Assembly: GCF_022809095.1 (NCBI RefSeq)
Contig: NZ_JALAZE010000002.1
Location: forward strand, 434,001-498,000
Reading direction: 5' to 3'
DNA: 64,000 nucleotides
Source of the DNA: Bacillus kexueae
GTDB taxonomy: Bacteria > Bacillota > Bacilli > Bacillales > Aeribacillaceae
Below the pieces are notes generated by a model. The model worked only from the letters and a program-made list of their open reading frames with translations. It did not search any database and had not been told where the DNA came from. Within the stretch, counting starts at the first letter, position 1; every line of letters begins with the position of its first letter. Shown one piece after another: positions 26,845 to 35,587 of the stretch. The position numbers and the translations under genes are program-made.

Positions 26845-27933
26845 TTGGTGAGAAAGGTATCTGTACTTCTTGTTATCTTTGCTTTTACACTTATTGCATG
26901 TGAATCTCATCAACTTCAAGAAGAAAAAAACGATCGGCACCAAGAAGAACAAGTAAAAAGAGAGATTCAAACAGCAGAAGTCGAAGCTAATTTTTTTCAA
27001 CAAGTCGTTAGTTGGTTTGAAGATGACTCTATTCTCTACATAAACAATACGTCAGATGGAGCAGAGCTCGTTCAATTTAATTTGTACGATGGAACCTCAA
27101 CCATTTTCTTTCAAACAAATTACCCAATTGTTCAAGTAATTCCCAATCAAAACTTTGAACTTTTTTACATTCAAACGAGTCCATCAAGTTATGAAGCAAC
27201 GATGTACATTGTTGATAAGGAAGGAGAAACCCTTTTTGAAAAATCCTTTAGCTCTTATGATGTTTTTTTACGATGGAGTCCGTATTCTGAAAGCCAATTC
27301 ATATTAACGAAATTCTATGAAGACTGGACTTTTGATACCGTCTTGTTTGACATTGTTAAAGGAATGGAAATAGAAAATGTGGTAAATGTCCCATTTATGG
27401 AATGGGCGGCGCTACATAAGGTGTCTTATATTGATTGGAATAGTGATGAACCTGAATTAAGTGCTCCATTATATGTGAAGGACATACAGACGAAAGAGAC
27501 GAAAAAGATTGCTGATAATGTCATAGGGCATGCGTATACACCAAATCATTTCGTTCTATTACAGGAGTATCAAGATAAGAGTGCTTCAGGTCGTCTTTCC
27601 ATTTGGGACATTACTGCCGAAAAGGTAGTGAGGGAATTTGAAGTACCCCTCATTGCTCAATATTCACAATGGCTTTTCCCGTATTACGAAATTTCGTCAG
27701 AATCAGAAGAGTTTTATACTTTTGTTCCGGCTGATATAATGAATGAGAACCCCTCTTTTCATTTGAAGCGATATGATTTAAATACAGGTGAGGAGACAAC
27801 CATCTTAACGAATGTTTTGAACGAACCGATTCTGTTATCTCCTAACGGTGAATATATTCTTTACGGTTATCGTTTCGAAAAAGTTGTCGACCTAAATGAA
27901 AAGAGTGTCATACCAATAATTGAAGAAAGGTGA
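26845..27933 (+). CDS. yqgU: YqgU-like lipoprotein with beta-propeller-like repeats
   Basis: 362 residues. The signal peptide ends in the lipobox LIAC (Cys about 19), so it is a probable lipoprotein. The body has repeated strands such as VQVIPNQNFELFYIQ, LSIWDITAEKVVREF and LLSPNGEYILYGY, compatible with a WD40/TolB-like propeller. Function is unknown. AGGTGAGG upstream selects TTG 26845, with GTG 26848 as alternative. The stop overlaps the RBS of yqgV. Confidence 0.75.
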   Translation: MVRKVSVLLVIFAFTLIACESHQLQEEKNDRHQEEQVKREIQTAEVEANFFQQVVSWFEDDSILYINNTSDGAELVQFNLYDGTSTIFFQTNYPIVQVIPNQNFELFYIQTSPSSYEATMYIVDKEGETLFEKSFSSYDVFLRWSPYSESQFILTKFYEDWTFDTVLFDIVKGMEIENVVNVPFMEWAALHKVSYIDWNSDEPELSAPLYVKDIQTKETKKIADNVIGHAYTPNHFVLLQEYQDKSASGRLSIWDITAEKVVREFEVPLIAQYSQWLFPYYEISSESEEFYTFVPADIMNENPSFHLKRYDLNTGEETTILTNVLNEPILLSPNGEYILYGYRFEKVVDLNEKSVIPIIEER

Positions 27934-27938
27934 AGACC

Positions 27939-28259
27939 ATGGCAATCGTTGACATTACCATTATTCCTCTTGGAACAGATACGCCTAGCGTAAGCAAATA
28001 TGTTGCAAACATTCAAAACATCCTAAAGCAGTATGAAGATAAAGGTGTCATTAAGTATCGATTAACTCCGATGAGTACAATTATTGAAGGGGAACTCAGT
28101 CACTTATTTGAAGTTATCCAACATATACATGAATCCCCTTTTGCAGAGGGAGCTCTTCGCGTCGCAACCAATATTCGTATTGACGACCGACGAGATCGAA
28201 CATCTTCTATGGATGGTAAGTTACAAAGTGTTCAAAAGCATTTACGTAGTGAAGAATAA
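27939..28259 (+). CDS. yqgV: MTH1187/YkoF-family thiamine-binding-like protein
   Basis: 106 residues, a small ferredoxin-like alpha/beta protein. MAIVDITIIPLGTDTPSVSKYV, YRLTPMSTIIEGEL and RVATNIRIDDRRD are typical of the family (formerly DUF77), some members of which bind thiamine. ATG 27939 lies 6 nt after GAAAGGTGA. The long GTG-started frame at 27930 is not needed. The ligand is inferred from the family only. Confidence 0.82.
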   Translation: MAIVDITIIPLGTDTPSVSKYVANIQNILKQYEDKGVIKYRLTPMSTIIEGELSHLFEVIQHIHESPFAEGALRVATNIRIDDRRDRTSSMDGKLQSVQKHLRSEE

Positions 28260-28282
28260 GATAACTCCTTTTCGGGTGAAAT

Positions 28283-28326
28283 AAAAAAGCGCATTGCTCA
28301 AATGAATTGAGCAATGCGCTTTTTTT
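28283..28326. terminator. Bidirectional terminator between yqgV and the DUF2759 gene
   Basis: AAAAAAGCGCATTGCTCAA and its complement (28307-28326) form a 19-bp stem, T-rich at both ends. The convergent gene's stop lies within it. Confidence 0.88.
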
Positions 28327-28498
28327 AGTGAGCAGTTGGATAGCCGTGGTAGATAAATGTCATAACAGTAAACCAACCAAAAACAGCTACAGTTCCAAAT
28401 GCGAATAAAAAGCCAAGGATGTTCTTTTCTTTTAAAGTACGGAATATAGCAAAAATCCCGAGCAATGTTACTAATGTGAAAATAATGACTAAGCCCAT
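28325..28498 (-). CDS. yqgW: DUF2759 small membrane protein
   Basis: 57 residues, not in the supplied list. MGLVIIFTLVTLLGIFAIFRTL is followed by a second hydrophobic segment ending GWFTVMTFIYHGY, so two membrane helices. This matches the DUF2759 family and the yqgW position. RBS AAGGGGGG precedes the ATG. Function is unknown. Confidence 0.78.
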   Translation of the reverse strand: MGLVIIFTLVTLLGIFAIFRTLKEKNILGFLFAFGTVAVFGWFTVMTFIYHGYPTAH

Positions 28499-28565
28499 TT
28501 ATAAGCCCCCCTTACTATGTAAATTGAAGGAAACGATAAACCTATAGAAAGACTCCACTAATATT

Positions 28566-29042
28566 TTAATCGCTTTCTTTTATTTTGTCGAGGTAATATA
28601 CAATCTTTCCGTTATAGGCTGTGGCAATTTTTTGAACAAGAGGAACGAAATATTGGTCGATGTAATAAGTTTGTCCATCATGCGCAATTAAATAATCAGT
28701 TAGTTGAAGAAGGGTCATTTCATAGTCGGTTTCATCAAAGTTTGTGAATTGAAAAGGGACTACGTTGTTTGCGTATAAAAATTGGTTTTGAAATAAAGAA
28801 GTAAATCCGTATTCATTCCATAGGGTGAGCGGTTTAGGATCGTTTAATACATAAAGTTTGTGTAATTCTTCAAAACCATTTAACTCATTCACATAAGTTA
28901 ATACGACATCAAGTTTATTTTCATCCAGCGTGATTAACATGAACTCAGATGCATCATCTAGTGAGAGGTCGTTTACTAAAGTTGGCAGAGAGGAAATAGA
29001 TAGGAATTCTTCGGTTACTTCAACTCCGTAAGCGTAAGTCAT
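28566..29042 (-). CDS. Unrecognised acidic cytoplasmic protein
   Basis: 158 residues, strongly acidic, with no membrane segment and no motif I recognise. DLSLDDASEFMLITLDENKLDVVLTYVNELNGF and LLQLTDYLIAHDGQTYYIDQYF suggest an alpha/beta fold. AAGGAGGGTG before the ATG supports it as a real gene. It lies divergent from yqgX. Confidence 0.6.
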   Translation of the reverse strand: MTYAYGVEVTEEFLSISSLPTLVNDLSLDDASEFMLITLDENKLDVVLTYVNELNGFEELHKLYVLNDPKPLTLWNEYGFTSLFQNQFLYANNVVPFQFTNFDETDYEMTLLQLTDYLIAHDGQTYYIDQYFVPLVQKIATAYNGKIVYYLDKIKESD

Positions 29043-29153
29043 GAAACACCCTCCTTTTGACGGAATAGAAAAATGCAGGTATGATGTTTGTACAATCAGT
29101 TTAATACATAAAGTGTAATGAAAAAATGCGGAAATGACAATGAGGTGAGAAAA

Positions 29154-29792
29154 ATGGAATGGAAAAGAATTCCTTTAGGTCCGTTGCAAACGAATGCGTA
29201 TGTGGTGATAAAGGGAAAAGACTGTGTTCTTTTCGACCCTGGGAGTGAAGGAGAAAAGGTCATTGAATTTATTGATTCTCTTGGATTAAAACCGCACGCA
29301 ATTTTATTAACGCATGCTCATTTTGATCATATTGGTGGAGTGGACGTTGTTCGTGAGAAATATCAGATTCCTGTATATATTCATGTAAATGAAAAGGATT
29401 GGCTATCCGATTCTAGTTTAAATGGTTCAATTTTCTTCATGGGAAGTGGCATTGCGGTAAAAGAAGCTAATCACCTTATTGAAAACGAAGGTGAGCTGCA
29501 AGTAGGACCTTTCCAATTCTCTGTTTTGGAAACACCTGGACATTCACCGGGGAGTGTTTCATATTATTCAGAGGAAGCGGAAGCAGTTATTTCGGGTGAT
29601 ACGCTATTTCAAGGAAGCATCGGAAGGACTGATTTACCAGGGGGGGACCATCAACAACTAATGAGAAGCATTGATGAAAAGCTCCTTTCCTTACCAGAAG
29701 AAACCGCTGTGTTACCTGGGCATGGGATGGAAACGACCTTAATAGATGAAATGGAAACGAATCCATTTTTAAACGGATTCTCATTAGGTTAA
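29154..29792 (+). CDS. yqgX: Metallo-beta-lactamase-fold hydrolase, glyoxalase II-like
   Basis: 212 residues. THAHFDHIGG supplies the HxHxDH di-metal site, with further ligands in TPGHSPGS, SGDTLFQGSIGRTD and LPGHGMETT. Related enzymes hydrolyse thioesters such as S-lactoyl-glutathione. In bacilli a bacillithiol conjugate would be the likely substrate (inference). ATG 29154 follows AATGAGGTGAG. The next gene starts 2 bp after the stop. Confidence 0.88.
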   Translation: MEWKRIPLGPLQTNAYVVIKGKDCVLFDPGSEGEKVIEFIDSLGLKPHAILLTHAHFDHIGGVDVVREKYQIPVYIHVNEKDWLSDSSLNGSIFFMGSGIAVKEANHLIENEGELQVGPFQFSVLETPGHSPGSVSYYSEEAEAVISGDTLFQGSIGRTDLPGGDHQQLMRSIDEKLLSLPEETAVLPGHGMETTLIDEMETNPFLNGFSLG

Positions 29793-29794
29793 AA

Positions 29795-30883
29795 ATGAAA
29801 GACCGTATTGTTAAGGAATTGGAGAGACATGGCGGTAAACTTACATACGCTCAGTATATGAAAATGGTCTTATATGATGAAGAAATTGGCTATTATCAAC
29901 AAGAGCGTGAGAAAATTGGAAAAAAGGGAGACTTCATAACAACTAGCCATTATTCTACACTGTATGGATGGTGTGTTTACAAATGGTTTCAACATCTCGT
30001 TAAAGAAGAGGTGATACCTCCTGTTTTTGTTGAGCTTGGTCCTGGGGATGGTGCCTTCCTTCGGTCCTTTTACGATGCTTGGGAAGATGACGAAGAGAGA
30101 TTTCCCTTCACGTGTTACGTAGTGGAAAAAAGTAACAATCATCAAAAACTTATACGAGAAAAACTACCCTATAACAACTTAACTATCGTAGAGGATTTCA
30201 TGCCACTTCCACCGTTAAAGGGTTTGGTGTTTTCAAATGAGTTATGGGATGCACTACCTGTTCACGTGCTTGAAAAACATGGCGAGAAAATTTACGAAGT
30301 ATTTATTCGCTTAAATGAATCTTCATCTTTGGAAGAGATTAGGATTCCAATAACCAATTCTAACTTAATTGATTTAATTAATCGAAACTGTATCTCGATC
30401 AAAGAAGGTCATCGTTTAGAAGTCTCACTTGAAATGTTGGATTTGCTAAAAGAATTAAATGAAAAAATAACTGGCCTCTTCGTTACAGTTGATTACGGGT
30501 ATAAGGAAGAAGAGTTTAATCAACCTTACTTAAAAGATGGGACTTTGAGAGGTTATTACCGTCATAAACTCATCAGAAATCCTTTGTCCTACCCATTTAA
30601 AATGGACCTTACATCACATGTAAACTTTAGCTTGTACGAAAAGGCATTAGCTCATTTAGGTTGGGATTTAGCTTATGAACATCGTCAAGCAAAGTTCTTA
30701 CTTGATTTAGGAATAATTAATTATTTAAAAAGTGAAGATTGTTCCAACCCTTTTTCACAAGTAGCGAAGCAAAATCGAATGATTCGCACGTTACTGATGG
30801 GCGGACATATTAGTGAATCTTTTTCCGTTTTCATACATTCAAAAGGAGTCCAATTTCAACAAGACCGGTTATTTTCATCGTAG
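29795..30883 (+). CDS. MidA/NDUFAF7-like class I SAM-dependent methyltransferase
   Basis: 362 residues. The SAM-binding motif VELGPGDGAF lies near residue 77, preceded by GDFITTSHYSTLYG, and LVFSNELWDALPVHVL is the family's conserved mid-block. Mitochondrial NDUFAF7 methylates an arginine of complex I. The bacterial substrate is unknown. It is translationally coupled to yqgX. Confidence 0.82.
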   Translation: MKDRIVKELERHGGKLTYAQYMKMVLYDEEIGYYQQEREKIGKKGDFITTSHYSTLYGWCVYKWFQHLVKEEVIPPVFVELGPGDGAFLRSFYDAWEDDEERFPFTCYVVEKSNNHQKLIREKLPYNNLTIVEDFMPLPPLKGLVFSNELWDALPVHVLEKHGEKIYEVFIRLNESSSLEEIRIPITNSNLIDLINRNCISIKEGHRLEVSLEMLDLLKELNEKITGLFVTVDYGYKEEEFNQPYLKDGTLRGYYRHKLIRNPLSYPFKMDLTSHVNFSLYEKALAHLGWDLAYEHRQAKFLLDLGIINYLKSEDCSNPFSQVAKQNRMIRTLLMGGHISESFSVFIHSKGVQFQQDRLFSS

Positions 30884-30895
30884 AAAATAAAAAAA

Positions 30896-30951
30896 CAAAA
30901 AAGGGCGCCAGAATTGTCATTACGAAAATGACTTCTGGACAGCCCTTTTTT
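30896..30951. terminator. Bidirectional terminator downstream of the methyltransferase gene
   Basis: AAAAAAGGGC and GCCCTTTTTT enclose a second stem TGTCATT/AATGAC. It serves the convergent yqgY as well. Confidence 0.82.
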
Positions 30952-31195
30952 AGTGACCCCCTTGTCCTGGAATCATCATAAATGTTGACCAGTATGTAAA
31001 GCCAACGAAGAAGATTGTTAAATAGGCACCGAAAATATAGATATACATACGCTCAGATAACTTAAGATAGGATAAGAGCACAAAAAATCCAGTTTGACCA
31101 AAGAATAGTAAAGCAGCTGTAGGCATATGTCCTAAATAAAACATTACAGCGAAAATCCCTGTCCAAAATCCAAGGACGCGAAACATGCGATCCAT
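30950..31195 (-). CDS. yqgY: DUF2626 membrane protein YqgY
   Basis: 81 residues with three hydrophobic segments. MDRMFRVLGFWTGIFAVMFYLGH and KLSERMYIYIFGAYLTIFFVGFTYW are very conserved in bacilli. Function is unknown. CAAAGGAGGGAG selects ATG 31195; an upstream ATG seven codons earlier overlaps the RBS. Confidence 0.82.
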   Translation of the reverse strand: MDRMFRVLGFWTGIFAVMFYLGHMPTAALLFFGQTGFFVLLSYLKLSERMYIYIFGAYLTIFFVGFTYWSTFMMIPGQGGH

Positions 31196-31347
31196 AAAGT
31201 CTCCCTCCTTTGTCACAAATCAATCGCTTTTTTTATTATAAAGTACCGCAATACCGATTGTAAATATACCGTTTACATTACATTTCATTTCCATTCAAAA
31301 ATTACTGATGTTGTAAAAAAATGTTCATAATTAGTTTGTTTAAAATA

Positions 31348-31422
31348 TGGCTGGGCTAGCTGGATTCGAACCAGCGCATCACGGAGTCAAAGTCCGTTGC
31401 CTTACCGCTTGGCTATAGCCCA
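31348..31422 (-). tRNA. tRNA-Gln (UUG)
   Basis: On the - strand the acceptor TGGGCTA pairs with TAGCCCA, followed by discriminator G and an encoded CCA. The anticodon stem ACGGA/TCCGT holds loop CTTTGAC, anticodon TTG. The T arm is GCTGG-TTCGAAT-CCAGC. A tRNA-Gln is also found near comG in B. subtilis. Confidence 0.96.
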
Positions 31423-31441
31423 ACGCTTAATAAATTTCTAA

Positions 31442-31486
31442 AAAAATAGATTTTACTTGATATTTTTGATCGAAAAATATGATTTT
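31442..31486 (+). promoter_or_regulatory. ComK-type K-box upstream of comGA
   Basis: Two AT boxes of the form AAAA-N5-TTTT lie at 31442-31454 and 31474-31486, separated by 19 bp. ComK binds pairs of such boxes, with preferred gaps of 8, 18 or 31 bp in B. subtilis. The location about 110 bp before comGA fits activation of comG. Confidence 0.65.
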
Positions 31487-31596
31487 ATTATAAGAAATAT
31501 CCGTTTTTTTATACGTAATATCTGTAAATAATTATTTTTTTTCGATTCGCCTAACGACTTCTTCTTTTGTACAGTATTGATGGAGGTGAACGAAAA

Positions 31597-32667
31597 ATGG
31601 TTTCAGTTGAACAATTTAGCGAACGATTGATAGACGAAGCATGTTTACAAAAAGCAACAGATATTCATATTATCCCAAAGGAAAAGCAAGTTGTAATTCA
31701 GTTTCGTATTGATGAAGAGATGATTTCGAAGTATTCAATCTCCAAGCAGCTAGGAGATCGATTCATCTCCCATTTAAAGTTTCTAGCCTCGATGGATATT
31801 GGTGAACAGCGCAGACCGCAAAACGGAGCTCTTTCATTTACAACGAAAAACAATGCCGTTCATTTACGGTTATCCACTTTACCTACAGTATATCATGAAA
31901 GCCTCGTCATTCGTATTTTACCGAATACTACGCCAAAGACATTTGAACAACTCTCACTTTTTCAACAGTCGACAAAGAAAATTTTGTCTTTTATCAATCA
32001 CGCTCACGGATTAATTATATTTACTGGGCCTACTGGTTCAGGTAAAACCACCACATTATACTCTTTGTTACATTATGCGAAAAAGAACTTTAATCGCAAT
32101 ATCATTACATTAGAAGATCCAGTTGAAACGAAATCAGAAGAAGTTCTGCAAGTACAAGTCAATGAAAGGGCAGGCATAACGTATACAACAGGATTGAAGG
32201 CGATCTTAAGGCATGATCCAGATATTATAATGGTGGGAGAAATAAGGGATGCTGAAACTGCTAAGATTGCAGTTCGGGCGGCTTTGACAGGACATCTTGT
32301 TTTATCGACGATGCATACAAAAGATTCGGTAGGTGCAATTTATCGTTTGCTTGAATTCGGAGTACCGATTTCTGAGATTGAACAAACATTGATTGCGCTT
32401 ATTGCTCAACGGCTCGTTCCGTTATCCTGCCCTTATTGTAACGGGAAATGCTCACCGTATTGCAAAGCATTACGAACAGTAAGGAGACTTGGGGTATATG
32501 AACTTTTGTATGGGAGAAATTTGCAAAAAGCGATTCAACAAGCGAGAGGGGAAGAGGTTTCGATTCAATACAAAAGGCTAAAAGATGTAATTAAAAAGGG
32601 GATTGCGTTAGGATTTCTTTATCCGTCTACGTATGAGAGATGGGTTGTTGAACATGAAGAAAAATAG
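31597..32667 (+). CDS. comGA: Competence pilus assembly ATPase ComGA
   Basis: 356 residues of the GspE/PilB ATPase family. Walker A GPTGSGKTT (about 144), the Asp box DIIMVGEIRDAETA, the His box TGHLVLSTMHTKD and a zinc-like CxxC...C cluster (CPYCNGKCSPYC) are seen. It drives assembly of the transformation pilus from the cytoplasmic face. GGAGGTG at 31581-31587 selects ATG 31597. comGB starts 14 bp before its stop. Confidence 0.96.
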   Translation: MVSVEQFSERLIDEACLQKATDIHIIPKEKQVVIQFRIDEEMISKYSISKQLGDRFISHLKFLASMDIGEQRRPQNGALSFTTKNNAVHLRLSTLPTVYHESLVIRILPNTTPKTFEQLSLFQQSTKKILSFINHAHGLIIFTGPTGSGKTTTLYSLLHYAKKNFNRNIITLEDPVETKSEEVLQVQVNERAGITYTTGLKAILRHDPDIIMVGEIRDAETAKIAVRAALTGHLVLSTMHTKDSVGAIYRLLEFGVPISEIEQTLIALIAQRLVPLSCPYCNGKCSPYCKALRTVRRLGVYELLYGRNLQKAIQQARGEEVSIQYKRLKDVIKKGIALGFLYPSTYERWVVEHEEK

Positions 32668-33685
32668 ATGGAAACTACATGATCAATCTCAGTTTTTGAA
32701 AAAATTAAGTGATTTATTATCTCAAGGTTATTCCTTAAATGAAGCCATTTCCTTTACGATGCTGCATCTTCCGAACGCTTTAAAACGCGATGCTTCGTAT
32801 TGCGTGGAATTGTTAGCTCGAGGAGAGTCGTTCCGGATAGCATTAGAAGATCTAGGTTTTCATCGTAATGTATTAAGCTTTTTATTTTTCGCAGAAAATT
32901 ACGGAGACATCAAAACTGCGTTAATGGAAAGTAGTCGACTATTAACCATTCAAGTTGAACAAACAGAAAAGGTGAAACAAGTCCTTAGGTACCCGCTCTT
33001 TCTCCTTTTATTCATGGGGTTTAATCTATACGCAGTGGAACTTGTAATTGCTCCACAATTTGAGGCGATGTACCAATCGATGAGCACCCAAGCATCATTC
33101 ACTACTTTTCTTCTTTTGTCCGTATTTGATTTGGTGTTTTTTGGTTTTTTAGTTTTTGTTCTCGTTTGTATAATTGTCACCTTCTATTATTTTTTCTTTT
33201 TCCGCAAATTATCACCACATTCACAATTGAATGTTATTATTCGTGTGCCTTTCATTCGCAAGTTGTTCTCACTTTATAATAGCTACTATTTTTCATTTCA
33301 GATGAGCTTCTTATTAAAGGGGGGATTATCTATATATGAAAGTTTAACCTTATTTCAACAGCAACCGATGTTACCGCTCTATAAACATGAAGCAAATCAT
33401 ATGATTGAACAGTTAGCGGATGGAAAGAAATTTAGTGACATTTTAAGAGAGAGTCAGCTTTTTGAAAATGAAATTGCAGATGTCACTTATCATGGACAAG
33501 CAATCAGTAAATTAGATCGAGAATTATATACGTATAGCCAATTGGTTCTATCTCGGCTAGAACAGTCTATACTCAAGTGGACGAGGTATATTCAACCTAT
33601 TGCCTTTATGATAATTGGAATACTCGTTTTAATCGTTTATTTATCAATCATGCTGCCCATGTATCAAATGATACAAACGATATAG
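32654..33685 (+). CDS. comGB: Competence pilus platform protein ComGB
   Basis: 343 residues, GspF/PilC fold: two cytoplasmic helical bundles of the T2SF type (about 10-130 and 210-310), each followed by membrane segments, and a final C-terminal membrane helix. It forms the inner-membrane platform that ComGA acts on. ATG 32654 overlaps comGA by 14 bp. The RBS is weak (GAGATGGG), so translational coupling is likely. Confidence 0.93.
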   Translation: MKKNRWKLHDQSQFLKKLSDLLSQGYSLNEAISFTMLHLPNALKRDASYCVELLARGESFRIALEDLGFHRNVLSFLFFAENYGDIKTALMESSRLLTIQVEQTEKVKQVLRYPLFLLLFMGFNLYAVELVIAPQFEAMYQSMSTQASFTTFLLLSVFDLVFFGFLVFVLVCIIVTFYYFFFFRKLSPHSQLNVIIRVPFIRKLFSLYNSYYFSFQMSFLLKGGLSIYESLTLFQQQPMLPLYKHEANHMIEQLADGKKFSDILRESQLFENEIADVTYHGQAISKLDRELYTYSQLVLSRLEQSILKWTRYIQPIAFMIIGILVLIVYLSIMLPMYQMIQTI

Positions 33686-33695
33686 GAGGGATTAG

Positions 33696-33998
33696 ATGAA
33701 AAATGAAAATGGGTTTACACTTGTTGAAATGTTGGTCGTATTACTTGTCATTTCCATCTTACTCTTAATTACGATACCGAATATTGCTGAACAAAATGCA
33801 GCGATTAAAGATAAAGGGTGTGAGGGGTTGAAAAATATGGTTCAAGGCCAGGTCGTAGCATATGAAGTTGAACATAAAAAAATACCTACCGTACAAGATT
33901 TAAAAGATGGTAATTATATCGACGACAGTGACTTAAAATGCCCAAATGGAAAAACGTTAACGATCGATGCTGAAGGAAAAGTTTCTGAAACACCATGA
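33696..33998 (+). CDS. comGC: Major competence pseudopilin ComGC
   Basis: 100 residues. Class III prepilin leader ending in Gly, then FTLVEMLVVLLVISILLLITIPN, the classic N-methylation motif with Glu+5. Two cysteines (CEGLKN and LKCPNG) match the intramolecular disulfide of ComGC. It is cleaved by ComC and polymerises into the DNA-uptake pilus. TAGGAGG precedes the ATG. Confidence 0.97.
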   Translation: MKNENGFTLVEMLVVLLVISILLLITIPNIAEQNAAIKDKGCEGLKNMVQGQVVAYEVEHKKIPTVQDLKDGNYIDDSDLKCPNGKTLTIDAEGKVSETP

Positions 33999-34441
33999 TT
34001 TCGGTTAAATCAGCGAAGGGTTTTACACTCGTTGAAAGCTTGATCGTTTTATCGATATTCCTTCTTTTGACATTATTTACTTGGTCAAATGGATCGGCTA
34101 TTCATGAGAGAAAAGTAATTGAACAATTTTTTCGTCAATTCCAAAATGATTTGTATTATGCTCAACAATATGCAGCCGTTCATCGTGAAACAGTGTATGT
34201 TTTTGTTTCTCAGGATGATTCGTACTATCGAATTGATCGTGCTGCATTTAAAGGTTCATTGGTACAGACGAGTTATAACGAGGATATAGTTATTCGGCCA
34301 ACAACAATGTCTCTGCCCATTACCTATTATCCGAATGGTTCAATCAAAAAAGGGGGCACCATTTTCATTGATTATAAAGAGGAAACCTATAAAATTGTGT
34401 TTACCATTGGGAATGGTAGATTCCGAGTGGAGAAATTGTAA
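33995..34441 (+). CDS. comGD: Minor pseudopilin ComGD
   Basis: 148 residues. KGFTLVESLIVLSIFLLLTLFTW is a prepilin N-terminus with Glu+5. The remainder has the strand-rich C-terminus of minor pseudopilins. Overlaps the comGC stop by 4 bp. Confidence 0.93.
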   Translation: MISVKSAKGFTLVESLIVLSIFLLLTLFTWSNGSAIHERKVIEQFFRQFQNDLYYAQQYAAVHRETVYVFVSQDDSYYRIDRAAFKGSLVQTSYNEDIVIRPTTMSLPITYYPNGSIKKGGTIFIDYKEETYKIVFTIGNGRFRVEKL

Positions 34442-34745
34442 GGGAGTATCATATGCAGAGTCAATTGTATCTTTTTTCCTTTGGTGTTTTGTGTTAGTAA
34501 GCTTGCTTCCACTTATGTCCAATATGTTACGGGGGGAGATTCGAACAGAGAAGGAAGTTAAGGCCTACCAAGTGTTAACAGAGCAATTGGAGCTATTTGC
34601 TTATGAACAAATTCAAAATGAAGGTGAGGTAAAAGTAGGACATTACATGTATGAACTTATATGGAATCGAGATGAAGAAACGATTGAGCTTTGTGTTAAC
34701 GAGATTTCCGAAAAAGCGAAAAAGGTTTGTGGTTATTCTTTTTGA
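34413..34745 (+). CDS. comGE: Minor pseudopilin ComGE
   Basis: 110 residues. WRNCKGVSYAESIVSFFLWCFVLVSLLP fits B. subtilis ComGE (WRENKGFSTIE...). The prepilin site is after KG, with Glu at +5. Start ATG 34413 is the in-frame codon closest to that motif; a much longer frame back to 34335 would only translate comGD sequence. RBS is weak, and it overlaps comGD by 29 bp. Confidence 0.8.
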   Translation: MVDSEWRNCKGVSYAESIVSFFLWCFVLVSLLPLMSNMLRGEIRTEKEVKAYQVLTEQLELFAYEQIQNEGEVKVGHYMYELIWNRDEETIELCVNEISEKAKKVCGYSF

Positions 34746-35175
34746 AGAAAGTGGCTATACTTTTACACAATTACTGTTTAGTTTAATGATAACTATTTTA
34801 CTTCTATCAAGTCTCCCTTCTTTTTTATCGCTCATAGAGCGCATATCCACTCCTCCAAATGATTTGCACCCGTACGAATGGCAGCTCTTTATGATGGATA
34901 TTTATGATGAACTAAAATTGGCGAACGATATCAAGGTGATTAATAATAAGTTGTATTACATGAAAAATGAAAATTCTTATTCAATTGGTCAATATGGGAA
35001 TGTCCTTCGTTATCAAAAAAATGGGAGCGGTCATATCGTTTTGCTTCAAAATGTCAAAAATGCAGAATTTCAAAAGGTTAAGCAAGGTGTCCAAATTAAA
35101 GTTACTAGTCTACAGAATGTTGAGTATAAAGTAATGTTACGGACTTTCATCGGGAGTGAAATCATAAATGAATGA
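34729..35175 (+). CDS. comGF: Minor pseudopilin ComGF
   Basis: 148 residues from GTG 34729: EESGYTFTQLLFSLMITILLLSSLP is a prepilin-like N-terminus with an atypical hydroxylated Tyr at +1. The upstream in-frame ATGs at 34651 and 34672 would add a basic peptide that is merely comGE read in another frame. The start is therefore an inference, with AAAAAGG close upstream. Overlaps comGE by 17 bp. Confidence 0.75.
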   Translation: MVILFEESGYTFTQLLFSLMITILLLSSLPSFLSLIERISTPPNDLHPYEWQLFMMDIYDELKLANDIKVINNKLYYMKNENSYSIGQYGNVLRYQKNGSGHIVLLQNVKNAEFQKVKQGVQIKVTSLQNVEYKVMLRTFIGSEIINE

Positions 35176-35536
35176 GAAAGGTTATGTTTATCCGTTCGCT
35201 CTTTTTATGACATTAATTTTTTTGTTAATTGCAATGGTGAATGCCAATATTCATATTCGGAATGAACGCTTTTTTGAAGATTCAAAGGAATATTATCGCC
35301 TTCGACTATTAACATTGAATGCGGTTCAATGCTCTCAAAAGAATTTAGAAAATGTATCTTACAAATCCTTTCAAACCCCGAATGGATCAGTTATGTATGA
35401 AATAAATCAGAAGAATGAAGGGTTATTGGACGTAAATATTAATATAGAGACGAGAAATGGAACATTTCGTTCGTTTTCATATCAATATGATGTAAAAAGT
35501 AAACAAATTGTAGGGTGGACGGACTATGAAAACTAA
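35168..35536 (+). CDS. comGG: Minor pseudopilin ComGG
   Basis: 122 residues. MNEKGYVYPFALFMTLIFLLIAMVNANI begins like ComGG, with a prepilin-like KG and a hydrophobic helix but no Glu+5. It is the last gene of the comG set, overlapping comGF by 8 bp. In B. subtilis ComGG is needed for pilus assembly. Confidence 0.85.
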   Translation: MNEKGYVYPFALFMTLIFLLIAMVNANIHIRNERFFEDSKEYYRLRLLTLNAVQCSQKNLENVSYKSFQTPNGSVMYEINQKNEGLLDVNINIETRNGTFRSFSYQYDVKSKQIVGWTDYEN

Positions 35537-35587
35537 TTGGATATGTGCTAATGTAAATAGGAATGGGATTGAAGAGGTGAACGGAAG

